Shown here: positions 26,901 to 39,330 of the stretch, piece by piece | Layout of the letters: the number at the start of each line of letters is the position of its first letter | Numbering within the stretch: the stretch's first letter is position 1 | Source: Ignelater luminosus | Lineage: Eukaryota; Arthropoda; Insecta; Coleoptera; Elateridae | NCBI GenBank assembly: GCA_011009095.1 | Contig: VTPC01005684.1 | Location: 1-64,000, forward strand | Direction: 5' to 3' | DNA: 64,000 nucleotides | Translations under genes and position numbers: made by a program | The notes under the pieces: model-generated | Database searches by the model: none | What the model was told of the DNA's origin: nothing | What the model saw: only the letters and a program-made list of their open reading frames with translations

Positions 26901-27280
26901 GCGCGTCTTTCTTCCCCAACCCCCAGCATCCCTTCCTATCGCCAACCCCATCCCACTCTTTCCAAACATTTCAAAGATGCAGTGATGCTAACCTATTTTT
27001 TTTTCTAACGCGCGAAATTTAAAATTTAAACCTGGATATCACAGTATAATAATTTGTTTTAATATTATGCAAAAAAAGTTTCAAAATTTTAGTTTTGCAA
27101 TTAAACATGTTTTTTTATTTGAACCCTTATGGAACCTAAAAAATTCTGGAACTAGAACCGGAATCTTTTTTTAAACCACATAGAACCGGAATCGGAACCT
27201 AAACCCATATTTTTAAAGTAAGTAGAACCGAAACCGGAACCGTAACCTTTATTTCAAAAGTGTTCTAGTCCCTAAGCGTT

Positions 27281-27953
27281 GTCGATGATAACAACTTGCC
27301 GCAAAAATAGTGACTTTTTATGCATTCCGTGACGTAGCAACGATGTGAAACGTCATATTATAGCGATATTTATGCTATTATTGTAGAATTCTCTCAAGAA
27401 GTTGTTTTTGTTTGCTAATTTTCTTAAAGCGTCACACGTGTCGATCTGGGGCTTCAAGGAACCCCCCCCCCCATCTTTCCGTAAAAAATGATGTTCGTGC
27501 AGGAGGGAATGGGAAGTCCGCTGGTCCTCATACAAAAAAAAAATGGGTACGAAGCGTGCGAAGTGCGAATGAAATATTGACAAAATAGCGACTTTTACCA
27601 TTTATACGTCGGCAACACTGCAAAAGAAATGTCAAATTTGATGTCTGATTAAATGGATTAAATCTTAACCTTGATCTTTCTGAACTCGACCCGTTCAAAA
27701 TCCTCAAAATTCTCATAACGTCTTTTAATAATAAAAAAAGTTTCAAGATAGTTCATAAATAAAGTAGATTTTCTGAGTGTATTTTCACTTTTGAGTGCGC
27801 TACTACGGCTACTACTACTAATAAATAATGATAACTGCAATAATAAATTTATGTTTACTCATTTATTGGAAGTAGTTTAAATAATTTCTGTCTGCGGGAA
27901 ATACATGACTTTGTAATTTTTGTTGGCATTAATTTGAAATCCAGTATTAAATC
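27281..27953. other. 5' flank of the ACOT9-like gene; no gene seen
   Basis: Intergenic sequence with a C homopolymer run near 27463-27471. It should contain the promoter of the downstream plus-strand gene. Minus-strand open frames here have no recognisable content. Confidence 0.4.
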
Positions 27954-29586
27954 ATGTCTCTCAGTATAGTTTCCAGAATTAACTTTATAAATAAAATATT
28001 CTTGTATAAACACTCAAAGGTTCTAGCTAGCAGTAACAGGTGATGATTTTTATTGTGCATAGTCTCGGCATAAAGAAAAGTACTTTTGTTGTAGCAGTAT
28101 ACTATTACAACGGTCCGTAAACTACTCATCGACTGTAAATAAGCATGATCCAGCAAAACTTGCTACAGCTGGGACTATTCAAGACAGTAAGTTATTTCAC
28201 TTGCAGTACTTGATGTTTTTTTACTTCTTTTATTTCAGTGAAGTTAACATTAGCTAAAACAATGGGTGTTGAAAGAGGATATAAGCCTTTAGGTGCCTCA
28301 CGAGCTCATTTACTTGAATATCTTCCAAGTAGTCAAAAAGAATTGCCACCAAGAACAATGAATGACAGTTTTACATCAGCCTTAATACCATTATCAACCG
28401 ATTTAGAATTGCAAGATAAATATATAACATTTTTAGGGCATGTACGTATTGGACGTTTACTGGAAGACATGGATATTTTTGCAGGTTAGATAAATAATTT
28501 CAAATTATTTAAATTTATTAACAAAATTAATAGATTGAAAATATTTTAGTTCATGTAGCACAACAACATATTTTGAATCCAAAATTGCCAGCTGGAAAAT
28601 CATCACCATACACACTTGTAACAGCTCTTGTAGATAAAATAGACTTTACTGATTTTATCCCTAAAGTGAGTTGTTTATAATTGGTACAATACTTTTGCTA
28701 TGTTGTATTTGCCTGCTTACAGCCTAACGAAGACATCAGATTGTCAGGACATGTTAGTTGGGTAGGTCACTCCTCTATTGAAGTTGTAGTTTGGTTAGAG
28801 CAAAAATCCCATGGAACATGGAGAAGACTGACTAGGGCCTTATTTTTAATGGCAGCACGTGATCCCACTGCTGAAAAATCAGCTCCGGTAAATCCTTTAA
28901 TTGCAACCACTGATGAAGAAAAACAGATTTTAGCTGGAGGAGAGGCTAGAAAACAACACAGAAGAGTTCTACAGAGTCAACATTTAACAAAGGTTATCCC
29001 AAATGCAGAAGAACAGCAGATTATCCATAATCTTTTCCTTCGAACAGTCGATGAGAACGAAGTAAATTTAAAGATGCGAAATCTACCTCGTGGATGTACC
29101 TGGATGGAAGATTGTACATTATCAAATTTAATTTTTTCACACCCAGAAGACAGAAATCTCCACAATAAAGTATTTGGCGGGTTTTTAATGAGGCAAGCCA
29201 TGGAATTAAGTTGGGCTTTGGGTTATTTATTTAGTAAATACAGGCCAGCACTTAAAAGTATTAGCAATATTAGTTTTAATAGACCAATTGCTGTGAGTTC
29301 GTTAATTCGTATGCATGCACATGTAGTTTTTACACGAATGCAATATTTTCAAATTACTGTTTATGCTGAAGCACGAGATGCTTCTTCAGGTACAACCAGT
29401 ACCACTAATGTTTTTCATTTTACATACGAAGCACCAGAATTGGTTCAGGAAGTTTTCCCAAGGTCTTACCAAGAAGCTATGATGTACATTGATGGTCGCA
29501 GACACTTCCAGAATGTTATGACGCAAGGTGAGGAACAATTTCAAGATTGTTTGCATACTCATTATAGTAATAAAGGTGCAAATTAG
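27954..29586 (+). CDS. ACOT9: Mitochondrial acyl-CoA thioesterase, ACOT9 family, five exons
   Basis: Hydrolyses acyl-CoA thioesters to free acid and CoA in mitochondria. Exons: 27954-28039, 28095-28186, 28239-28484, 28550-28665, 28723-29586. All introns are 52-65 bp with GT/AG and compatible phases, giving 467 residues (human 406-439). The N-terminus MSLSIVSRINFINKIFLYKH lacks acids and is rich in Arg/Lys and hydrophobics, as in a mitochondrial presequence. Two hotdog domains follow: the first includes LPPRTMNDSF, VRIGRLLEDMDIFA, LVTALVDKIDF and SGHVSWVGHSS; the second includes HPEDRNLHNKVFGGFLMRQA, SISNISFNRPIAVSSLIRMHA and TTNVFHFTYEAPE. The N.FGGFLM helix block and the FHFT strand are family hallmarks. 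The C-terminal SYQEAMMYIDGRRHF matches human ACOT9. The first ATG was chosen because it supplies the presequence and the phase of exon 2. Confidence 0.95.
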
Positions 29587-31943
29587 AAAATGTGATATTT
29601 CTAACTTTATACAAGAAAGCTTTATTGGTATAGTCAACTTTAATTTAAATTGACCAGTATAGGAAATCACGATTGTAAGAACCAATTTTCAATATTACGG
29701 CAGAAGTTTTAAAAAATTTTCAGTGTTCAGCATGGCAAACAAGGATGCAAACTTCTAAGCTGTAATTCAAAAGTTATTTCTGAGATTGGAAATATGAATA
29801 TTCTAACTTTTATGGGGATTAATATGCAAAATATAAGGAAAACTTGATCCCTTTTTAACAAACTCTGTATAATGTCAGTGCTAGGTTAACTGTTTTCTGC
29901 TCATATGAAATTGTTTTGTTTTAAAGCCTCTAATATGTGGCAATCTGCAGGAACCAATTGGGTAGGAAAATCGAGTGTGGCTCTCCAGATGGCCCAATCT
30001 ATCAATAGTAATTAAAACATGGAACCACGCGTTTTAAAATAATCATAGCCCCCTCAAAATGTTAAGAATTAGGCATAGCCTTTATACAAGGCAATTTACA
30101 GGGTCCCTACAAATTGGTCCCTGCAAATTACTACACGTGCAGGGACTTGATAATCACTACAATAACATTATATCTTTCTTGTCCCATTCATGTAAAATAT
30201 GAGTTTTATTATGCGATGTTAGACAAAGAAGACCTTCAGACATATTAGTCCCTATATCCACAAAATTGTGACCAATGTATAAAACAAACTGCCAGTTTAG
30301 ATTAAAGTGGACTATATTAAGTTTAGGAGTTTGGTACAAGTATTTATTCTTGTTATATTATGTATTTATTAGATATTAATTGGTTTTAGAGTTACTCCTA
30401 TTTGTGACAAATAATTGTCTAACCAAAGTTTAACATCATTACTATCGTGATATTCTGATTTGAAATTTGATTTATATGTGGTGGTTGGCTAACCATTCCT
30501 TTTTACCTATTGATTTTGAAGTAATATTTAAATATTATTATTGAGAAACTTGACTATGATGATCAGGGCCGTCTCAAGGGTGTTTGCAGCCCAGGTGCGA
30601 AACCTTATTTGCCATCCCACTGCAGAGAATATTAACACATTGAGGGACACTAACATGATATGATGTCTACTATGGCATGCTCATTGTGGCAGGAATCTTA
30701 CGGCATCCAAACTTATGTTGTAAAAAACAGACAGGACGTTGCATTTTCCAAATATAATGCTAAGGTTGGGATATTTGTGGTCTCAGAATGGACAAACTTG
30801 GGTGTTGCAATTTCGGGGAAAATTAATTTTGAAATCTAGAAGTACACACCATGAGAATTTAAAATGGTGTCCAAAAGAACTACTTTCCATAGAGATTACA
30901 TCCATTTAGTGTCATCTGCTTATAAGGTGAAGTTAGCCTATAATCAATCTTGTTCTTAAGACGGCAAGATACCCTCTCAATATCTATACTAAAATGTCGT
31001 TTAAGAGAAAACGCATAAAGGAAATGAAATTAAACGATGCTTTTTTAAACATAACAAAATAATTTGATGAACTATGTTTTCTTTGTTGTATATTATTATC
31101 TGGTATACTATCTTAATTATTAACTGGTAAACTATTAGATAATTAATATGAATTATTATTAGAAGTAAATGTTGTGGGTGAAAAATAATACAACACAAAC
31201 ATACTACTTACCTTAAAAATCTATTTCCAGTTTAGTGCAGGGTGCTAATTATTACCATAATTATGATATACGTTTTTTTTGGTGATGATTACAATTGAAA
31301 TTTTTGAAACCCAATAGGCAACCCATCCTACATCCTTTTTCTATCCTTATCTTAAACATTTTCTTTCCTGCATGTTATATATGGTAGTAACCTTTTATTA
31401 TATACCAAATTATTTTTCTTCTACGGGTTTAGGGTATTCTTGACGTGAATAGGTCTGTCAACGTCTGCGTCTCTCAGAAACTTCTTAAACTGGTGCTTAG
31501 CGTTCTTAAAGTACTAACAGTACTGTTAAAGCGGTTGCCTACCATTTCAAAATTTTAATTGACTGAAAATCAAAATTTAATTAAAAACAAAACTCAATCA
31601 AGGTAGTGAAAGAATACAGTAAAATACTTGTTTTTTATTTACAAATCTACTGCAACATTAAATAAGTTAAATAAATATTTTTTTCTCATCTTTACAATTT
31701 ACAAAGTCAAATAATGCAATTTATTAATTTTTTTGCTTTTAATCTGGTTTATCGAGTGTTTTTATATATATAAAATCCACAAAGATACAGAAAATCTTCC
31801 TAAATACATTAAAATTGTAAAACAGCAACAAAATGCTGATACAGAAAACGAAGAATTCCACAATAACAATTAACTAATAAAATATAAATTAATACATCGC
31901 CCAAACTGATAACAATACAAATACTTACTACATAACTATATAT
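29587..31943. other. Intergenic; repeats only
   Basis: Contains the 3' flank of the thioesterase gene, the repeat at about 30170-30340 related to 8060-8230, and a candidate short element at about 30565-30968 with ends GCCGTCTCAAG / CTTAAGACGGC. No coding exon recognised. Confidence 0.4.
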
Positions 31944-33895
31944 TTAATTAGCTATATAAATGATTACAAACTGTTGTAATTTACTTTTATTATAGCAGGC
32001 ATTGATCCGTTTTTTCATATTTTCAAACACATTTTCCAGCTGTTGCGGTGTAATGTTTCGAACAGAATCTCTAATGGCATCCTTTAGCTCATCAATTGCA
32101 TGGATACATGTATGAAAAAGAACATTTTCCAAATGTCCAAACAAGAAAAAATCAAGAGGAGTGAGGTCAGGGGACCTTGGTGGCCATTGTCCACTAGTTA
32201 TAAGCCTCTCCATAAAATTCCTCCAAATATTGTTGAGTTAGTAGGGCTGTGTGGGGAGGTGCACTGTCCTGCTAAAAATATCCATGTTGTAACTCGTCGT
32301 CGTGAAGCTGCTCAATAAATAATTGCAGTATATTCTGATAATGATCTCCTGTTATAGCATCCTCAAAAATTATAGGCCCTATTATTCGCCTCCTGAACAT
32401 GGCTCTTATTTTTATGGAATGTGATGGTCTTTTCATGCAAAACCCCAGGGGATTCTGAAGACCATATTCTATAATTTTGCGAATTCACATACGGTACTCC
32501 ATAAGATGGAACCACGCCTCATCCGAAAAGAAGCATATATCCAATGTTTCATTATTGTTTATGTGGTTGTTGAACCACTGACAATATTGTACACACTTTC
32601 CGTGATCTGGTTCTTGTAATTCGTGCACTATACCTTATCTCATTTCTATAATTCCAATCCATTTCAAATGTTTAGGGTTTTAGTTATATGACCTGTTATA
32701 CCCCAAACTTATTTATGTTGGTGTCACCATTTCTAGTTACACATTTCTCACTAGAAAATCTTCTGTCAAACAAATGTCATATGTCAAAATAGGGTTAAAA
32801 TGCAGTAAATTCGTTTTTATGTGAGAATCAGTTTGATTACAATTAATGTTGAAGTAATAAACACAAAAAATAAATTTTTATTCCAAATGATATAGACAAA
32901 CAACAAAAGGTAACTTTACGAAATGCAAACATTTACCTTTTCTGAATGACAATCTAACCTCCGATTTTAAATAAAAACAAATAACAATATTGTCAACATT
33001 TCTCAATGAAAAGTTCTGGTGTTTAGAAGGTTTTGTTACCAACACAACAAAAATTTAACAGAAATTATAGAAATGAGATAAACTGATGAATGTAGACGCA
33101 ATTCCTTTTTTTACAGCTTTGTGACAGGTTGAATAACTTATGCCTATGCCTATAAATTGCCAAAAGTTGTTTCTCAAACTCTATGTAGTATTTTTAGGGC
33201 CAATATCGGCTTCACAATTTATCATAGCAAATTGGTGCGATAAGTTACGTAGCGCCGGCGCATTCTATAGCACTTGAGGTTTCGCGCGGCTTTTTCTCAA
33301 TTACTGATCGCTAACAGCAGGTTATGTTTAAGATGAAAGTGCCAGTATAGAATGACAGTGTTGTTGGAAAGTGTGTAACAGTTTTAAATTATTTCACTTT
33401 TTTTAAATATTTTTTGTTTTTCTAGTGTTGCAAGTGCAGTAGCCACTTATCGGTTTTTCTCGTAACTACTTAAAAAACTGATAGATATCAAGTAGAGTGC
33501 TATATTTTAAGAAACACTTAAAAAGTTTATCCGTTCTATAAAGTTATGCAACCAATGATTATATGATACATAACACCAGCTTTCAGAAACCGGGCATTAA
33601 TCCTGTAAAGAAGTAATAACATCTCTTAATTATGATGAACTGAGTATAAGAAAATTAGGTACCCACCACGTGTGTCAGTACATTTTCTACAGTGTTCTCG
33701 TCCAGAACTGTTGGACGTTCAGTAGATTTTCCTTTACAGACACTACCTGTTTGCTGAATTCGATCCACCACTCTTCAAACATGATGGCGTATAACGTCAT
33801 AATCGAACTCTTGCTCAACAAATTCTTCTATGCAAGGAACAGAATACATCCATTCGCCATCGCGATTTCGTTGTCCATTACGGAAATAGGACTAA
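31944..33895 (-). pseudogene. DUF4817-type DDE transposase, two exons, broken and carrying a MITE
   Basis: Minus strand. The N-terminal helix-turn-helix part (about 33895-33657) reads YFRNGQRNRDGEWMYSVP, then RVVDRIQQTGSVCKGKSTER and PTVLDENTVENVLTHV. It is followed by a donor-like GTGGGTACC and an interval of about 1 kb. The DDE part (about 32640-31944) reads FFSDEAWFHL, RRRIIGPIIFEDAITGDHY, YFQQDSAPPHTALLTQQYLE and PPRSPDLTPLDFFLFGHLEN. The acidic positions (SDEAWFH, QDSAP.H, SPDLTPLDFF) are recognisable. A TGA lies in the HTH part and several stops and frameshifts in the DDE part, so it is inactive. The MITE at 33126-33596 lies in the interval between the two parts. The related element at 58144-60379 has a similar two-part structure. 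Confidence 0.8.
33126..33596. mobile_element. MITE with TGCCCGGTTTCTGAAAG end, copy 2 (inverted)
   Basis: Read on the minus strand this follows the 9401-9894 element along nearly its whole length, including GCCACTGCACTTGCAACAC-like and GCGCCGGCGCTACGTAACTT segments. The end at 33596 is intact (CTTTCAGAAACCGGGCA on the plus strand). The other end loses similarity around 33126 and shows no matching terminal repeat. It sits between the two halves of a transposase pseudogene. Confidence 0.8.
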
Positions 33896-33896
33896 A

Positions 33897-35251
33897 ATAA
33901 ATCGATCCTGTTCAATTATCTATGTGTTCAAGAGTGTAAACCATAACCTAAAATTTAAAAACATAAAGACCCATATTATCTCAATTATTGAATAAATGTT
34001 ACTGCAGCAAGTTTATTTATGTGTAAGTAGCCTTGAAAAAGACTGTTTAATAAATAATAACATGCTTAATACTTTTAAATAACGAAAAAAAATGTGACAA
34101 CCTAAAGTAAAAAATCTAACCATATGACAAATTGTTATATTGGCTAACTTCACGTTAACAGAAAGTTTGATAACGTCAGTCGTCGGAAAGTAGTTTATTT
34201 TGGTCGCCATTTTAAATTCTCACGGTATCTATGTTGTAACATAACTTTCTTGCAAAAATACATAGTCTAAACAATCCAAACAATTTGTCAAACTCAATAG
34301 CAAAACTACCCGTTTTCTTAAGCCCGTTTTAGACCATCATTTTCTTGAACAAGAAAAATTGTTCAAAAATACAATTTAATATTATTATGACAAAGAATTA
34401 GGTAGCAACTATTCTAGTATTAGATGGTCATACTAATATTGAATATGATTTTGCGTAGTTGATGGAATGAAATAGTACTTTAACGGTGCGTAGTTTACAT
34501 TTCGTCTAGTTTTGTATTGGTAACATTGTTTTTATGATTAGCATGTGATGAAAATAAACATAACCTATCGGTCTGTTGAGTACGCTATATGATTAAAAAG
34601 CCTTTGGATAAAAAGCTTTTAATTGGTTCAAGTGTAGCATCGATCTTGGTGTTTGTTAATGAATATGTTTAGGAGTAAAAGAATGAGGAAGGGGTGAGTA
34701 TGGGTCAAAAAATGGTTGCAAAGATCAGATAAAAGATTGTGGGGCCTTATTGTATTGCGCATGCTCAAGTCCCAAAAATATGATGAAAATAGAGCAGGTC
34801 CTATTTTTTTATGATCATAATAGATTTGTTCATATTTGTGTATTATACGATCATATATTTCTGGTTCAAAGTGTTTGTACAATTTTTTTATGATGATCTA
34901 AAACAGGCTTTAAGTTTGAACTTTATTATACAAAAAAAACATCACAAGTTACAATAAGCCTTTTCTTTAACAAAACGTTTTATAACGTACAAAATATGAA
35001 TCGCACAAGAAAATAGAATACCAACTGACACTTGGAGAACTGACATCTGATAACAAAACTCTTCTTTTTTTTACAAAAAAGGTTGGTGTCTCCGACACCA
35101 TCAAGGGAATCGTGTCTCCGACATCCTCCCATCTGAGGAACGTTACTATTTAAGTGACTCATCAAAATAAATAACAAGGAGACGCGCTTCCTTGTCTCTC
35201 AATGACAACAAAAGAGACAGAACGGTAATTGTAGTACTAATAGCTGATTTA
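33897..35251. other. Intergenic; no gene seen
   Basis: AT-rich sequence to about 34900. Near 35080-35150 are two diverged GTGTCTCCGACA(C/T)C motifs that may belong to the retroelement remnant on the right. No exon recognised. Confidence 0.35.
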
Positions 35252-36235
35252 CTAGTCGGAACTTGACCCATAAGCGTCTATCCCAACGTCGTTTCTACTG
35301 CTACCAATCCGTTTTTCAAAATGTCTTCTTCCGGTATATAATTTTCCCGCAAAGTCTGCACCGATTAAAAGTTTAATAGAATCTGAGCCACTAGTATCCG
35401 ACAAACGTATACCAACTTCTTCCAATTCGTTTATCCAAGGACCATAAAATATGTGGGAGATCGCATTACATATCGAGGGTTGGTCAAGTACTTTGACATT
35501 ACAATAGTAATCATCTTTACTTACATTTATGTGGTAGCAATTGTGGTTTTGCATCGTCTCAACCCCATCAAACAGGCTATGTGTAATTCTTCCCTTGCCC
35601 TTGGAAGTACAACCTAGATCCAGCTAAAATATAAAATCTCTGAGAACCAGTATCAATTAAAGCCCGTACTTCTCGAACACTACTCCCACCGTTCACTTGC
35701 ACACGCAAAGTTTGTAGGAAAACGTGAGAGCAACTATAGTTCGCAAGGGCTAATTTACCGAATTCCGTACCAATCTTTTCAGGCTTTTTTTTTTCATTTG
35801 ACTTACAGGAATTTTGCTTGTGGGCTGGTAGTTCTGAGCACATTAATGTCACATGAGATTTAGCGCAAATCACACATTGTAAACGCGCTCGGTAACGTTT
35901 CGCTTGATGACTGTTGTTGCAAGACAGCGAAAACAGCCCGTTTTCTTCATGATCAATTCTTTTTTACGCTGAAAAGTAAATGCTTGCACCTTAAAACATA
36001 ACGCACTGTCGTGTGACCCTTGGCAAAAGATACAGACGACAACGTTACAATTCACAAGACTCGCCGCGGTATTGCCGATTTCTATCGGACTTTTTATTTT
36101 CACCGTTCGAAAGAACAGAGCGCAGTCCAAAACTTTCCGACGCGAGCAAGATTCTCTGTTCTCCCTCAACTTCCTCCTTCAAAAAGCACAGCAAACTCTC
36201 CTTTTGGATCTATGAAAACTTAAAGAAATCAGCAT
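35252..36235 (-). pseudogene. BEL/Pao retrotransposon fragment (gag end and protease)
   Basis: Minus-strand frames give, in order, LLCFLKEEVEGEQRI, a Cys/His segment (CIFCQGSHDSALCF, then CFRC and CVICAKSHVTLMC), the protease start VRALIDTGSQRFYI and the downstream block SIKLLIGADFAGKLYTGR. The DTGSQR motif and the LLIGADFAGK block are typical of the A17-type/DUF1758 protease of BEL/Pao elements. Frames are broken near 35870 and 35577-35554. Reverse transcriptase and LTRs were not seen. Inactive remnant. Confidence 0.75.
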
Positions 36236-37350
36236 TTCGTCCAAGCGTTTGTACCAGCATTTTGGCGATTGCATAAGTTCGTACAAAGATCTCTTTAATT
36301 TGCAAACTAGATCTAAACTTCGAATTTTTAAACCTTTTTTTGGGGGGGGGGGGAAGCATAAAAACTGGTTTTTCTAAATGTCCATAAAGAAAAGCAGATT
36401 TGACATCAAGTTGCTGAACATGCATGTCATGTTCAGTGTCTTAGTCTTAACGTTATCATATGTGCGTAATGTTGGAAACCCTGGGCCACCAGGCGAGCTT
36501 TCTTTACTGTCTTCCCATTTACCAGCTTCTCTCTAAAAAACCCATTTAGAATCCATCAACTTCTCGTTTTGTGGAGGCTTCACGAGCTCCCAGGTGTCAT
36601 TTTCCTTCAGCGAGTTGAGTTCTTCGTTTATGGCTTCTTTCCATTTTTCATCTTTCTCTGCTTCTTCATAATTTTGGTGCACATCTGAAATCAAATTTCC
36701 CGCCGACAGTGCTGCCATCATACTTGTTTCAAAATCGTTCTAGTATTTTGACGGTTTTCCCGTCCCTTCACTTGGAGTTTTTTTTTGTTGCTTCTTTTTC
36801 GACTTTTCTTTCTTTTCCATCTAGATTTTCGTCATCATTTACTCTGTCTTCTTTCTGATTTTCGTCACCATCTTCGTTTTGATTTTCTTCATCTTCATAT
36901 CGACGTCTTTCATTTGTCTGATCTATTTTCTGTTCTAACCGTATTTGTATTTTCTGTTATTCATTCCGGGTCTCGTTTCTTTTTTCTTCTCGCCGGAGGT
37001 ACTTTTTTTTGTGTTTTACTTTCATCAAAAATTATGTTCCTTCCATGTACAATTTTTCTTTCACTTGGCTTCCATAGCATATAGCCATTTTTTGTGTACC
37101 CGACCAAGACTACTTTCTTACTTTGGAGGCCAAGTTTTGAACTTCTTCTTCTTTGGGTATCAAGTTATGAGCTGTGCATCCAAACAGTTTAATTTTTGAT
37201 ATGTTTGGTTTTCAACCATTCCACATTTCAGCAGGTGTGATTTTATTTGGTAAAACGGTGGTTTTTCGTTCTATTTTTTAAACATGCAGATGTTTTTACT
37301 GCTTCCCTCCACAATTCCTTCAAAACTATTTACAATTAACTCGGGGCACA
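36236..37350 (-). pseudogene. Copia-type retrotransposon fragment (integrase C-terminus to reverse transcriptase)
   Basis: Reading the minus strand from about 37350 to 36350: the integrase C-terminal region gives TVWMHSS, LVGYTKNGYMLWKPSERKI and VHGRNIIFDES. Then a highly charged linker, and reverse transcriptase pieces WKEAINEELNSLKENDTWEL, DSKWVF, KARLVAQGF and HVQQLDVKSAFLYGHLEKPV. The LDVKSAFL block carries the first catalytic Asp of copia reverse transcriptase. A stop follows KWVF and part of the enzyme is missing. Directly adjoins the BEL/Pao remnant to its left in the same orientation. Confidence 0.8.
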
Positions 37351-39181
37351 TTTGAACTGTCCGAACGAAAGTGCCCAAGGTGATGCATTATTGGAAACTT
37401 AACATTTTGCACAATTTTCTGGTTATGTATGTTAATTTCTATACATGTAATAACTTCATAAACAGGGTCTTTATTGCCCTAAAAAACCGGCAGTGATATA
37501 TATGTCGTAAGGCAAGTACATATCCTTACAAATACAAGTGAAATACCTTGATCACAAAAACACACTTTTGCCGGCAAATAAAGCGTAGCATTCCATTCCA
37601 ACTCTGTGAAAGATACTAAGAGTTCCTACATAATATTAGTTATAAGAGTTAAGACATGTGGAACCAGAAATCAAAACCACTTGATTTTAATGGCATTTGT
37701 TTTGAATTTTTTACTTTAGCATGACGTAAATTATTGCCAAACAAATTATGAAACGTCAAATTTAAGGTTATAATTTTTAAGAAAATTGCAATAACAGTCA
37801 AGAAAACATGTTAAAACTAGAAAATCAACTTTGAATATAAAGAGAAAAGGAAATAACTATTAAAATATCAACTAGTTTTAACAGCTTTTTGGTGGGCATT
37901 TTATCTGCCTGAGCAAATAGCTTCATTCTTTCATTTAATTGCTAAATGACTGGGTAAATATTATTGAAACAGGCAAACAGTGTCTACCTAAACCCTGAAT
38001 GATCCTTAGGCACATGTAAGCAAATAAATAAAGTTTTGTAAAATATGTATGTATTTCCGGTTAATATACCTCTTGTAGTATAGTTGTAAAAGCATTAATT
38101 AATCTGTTTTATGTTACAGTAGATAACTAAACCAAATGCAAAAATGAGAAAATGCAAAATGTGAAAATGCAAAATGTCGAGTAATTTTATTTAATTCAAG
38201 GTCAAGAATTTAAATTTTAAGGAAACAAAACATTAATGTACTAAAAGATAGGTTAGAATTTCGAATACCAAGTGTAATGCACAATATTAATGTATTACTT
38301 CTTGTTTTAGGTTTTAAGTAAAAGATAATCTAAAAACATGTTCTAATAATGTTAATAGTAAACACATTAAATGTATTTTGAACAAAGGAAGGTGACTACC
38401 AAGATTGGTTTTTATTTCAAAATATATTGAGATTTTTCAATAAGATTACAATAAATAGTCCTCGTGCCTATAAATAATTGTAATACTAGAAATAATTATT
38501 TTATTTTTTATTATTTTATTTTTATTAATTATTAATTATCTGCACAATAGTTAACAATAATAACAATATTTCTGATATCGATATGAAACTGTTAAATACA
38601 CATAACCTCAATGATAAGCTGAATGCTGCTTGTCCTACAATGGTTCTGTCGGATACTATTTGTCCAGGAAAACTGTTTAAATAGAATGTTATTATTTGCC
38701 TGAGCAGTTAAAAGTTTTTCTAGGAAGAAACTACTTTATGAATTCTGTAACTGTATTGTAAGTAATAAATCTATGAGTTTTGGTTTTATATTATGGTATC
38801 TCATATTTTCAGTTTTTGTAATTTTTGAGCCTTAGTTTATGGTTGACAAGAAAATTTGTTATTCTTCAAAACTTTTATTTATTCTCTCATTAACTTTAAT
38901 TTTAAGTTTTTCTTGCTTGAGAAAGTATTGCAATTTTTATTCCATTCAGTGGTATACTGAAAAGTTAAATAATGTAGAAATCATGTTGTATTTTAATATC
39001 TTTTCCTTTTTTATTAATCCACTAATTTTGAGTAAAATGTTTATTACTACATAATTTACAACTTAGTATGTTATACTTTTTCATTTTACCAAATTTTGCT
39101 ATTATTTACCCAAACTTTTCTTCATTTTTTTTCATTTAGACAATTAAAAAAACTAAATGTCAAAATGAAAAGAGATTTAAA

Positions 39182-39330
39182 ATTGAAATTTAAAAAAAAA
39201 CCAAATATTTCATGATATCTGGTTCCAACCAATCAGAGTGAATCACCCACATAACAAGTGATTCAAAATTGAAACTAAAACAAGTATTCCATGATATCTG
39301 GTTCCAACCAATCAAAATGGATCACCAACA
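39182..39330. repeat. Two-copy tandem repeat, 80-bp period
   Basis: The sequence CATGATATCTGGTTCCAACC followed by AATCA(A/G)A occurs twice, about 80 bp apart, each copy preceded by ATTGAAA and followed by GATCACC or GAATCACC. No coding meaning seen. Confidence 0.85.

Larger units (their letters stand above)
24335..27274. mobile_element. Non-autonomous element of about 2.9 kb with CAGGGACTAGAAC inverted ends
   Basis: The left end CAGGGACTAGAACCGGAACC is mirrored by GTTCTAGTCCCTA at the right, and both sides are flanked by AGCGTT (24329-24334 and 27275-27280), a likely target duplication. Subterminal clusters of GGAACC/GAACCGGAA occur inside both ends (24345-24500 and 27130-27250), as in hAT-type elements. 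No transposase frame was seen. Inside are a smaller foldback element (about 24745-24897) and a minisatellite (26733-26900). hAT affiliation is inference; an 8-bp duplication would be typical and only 6 bp match here. Confidence 0.6.
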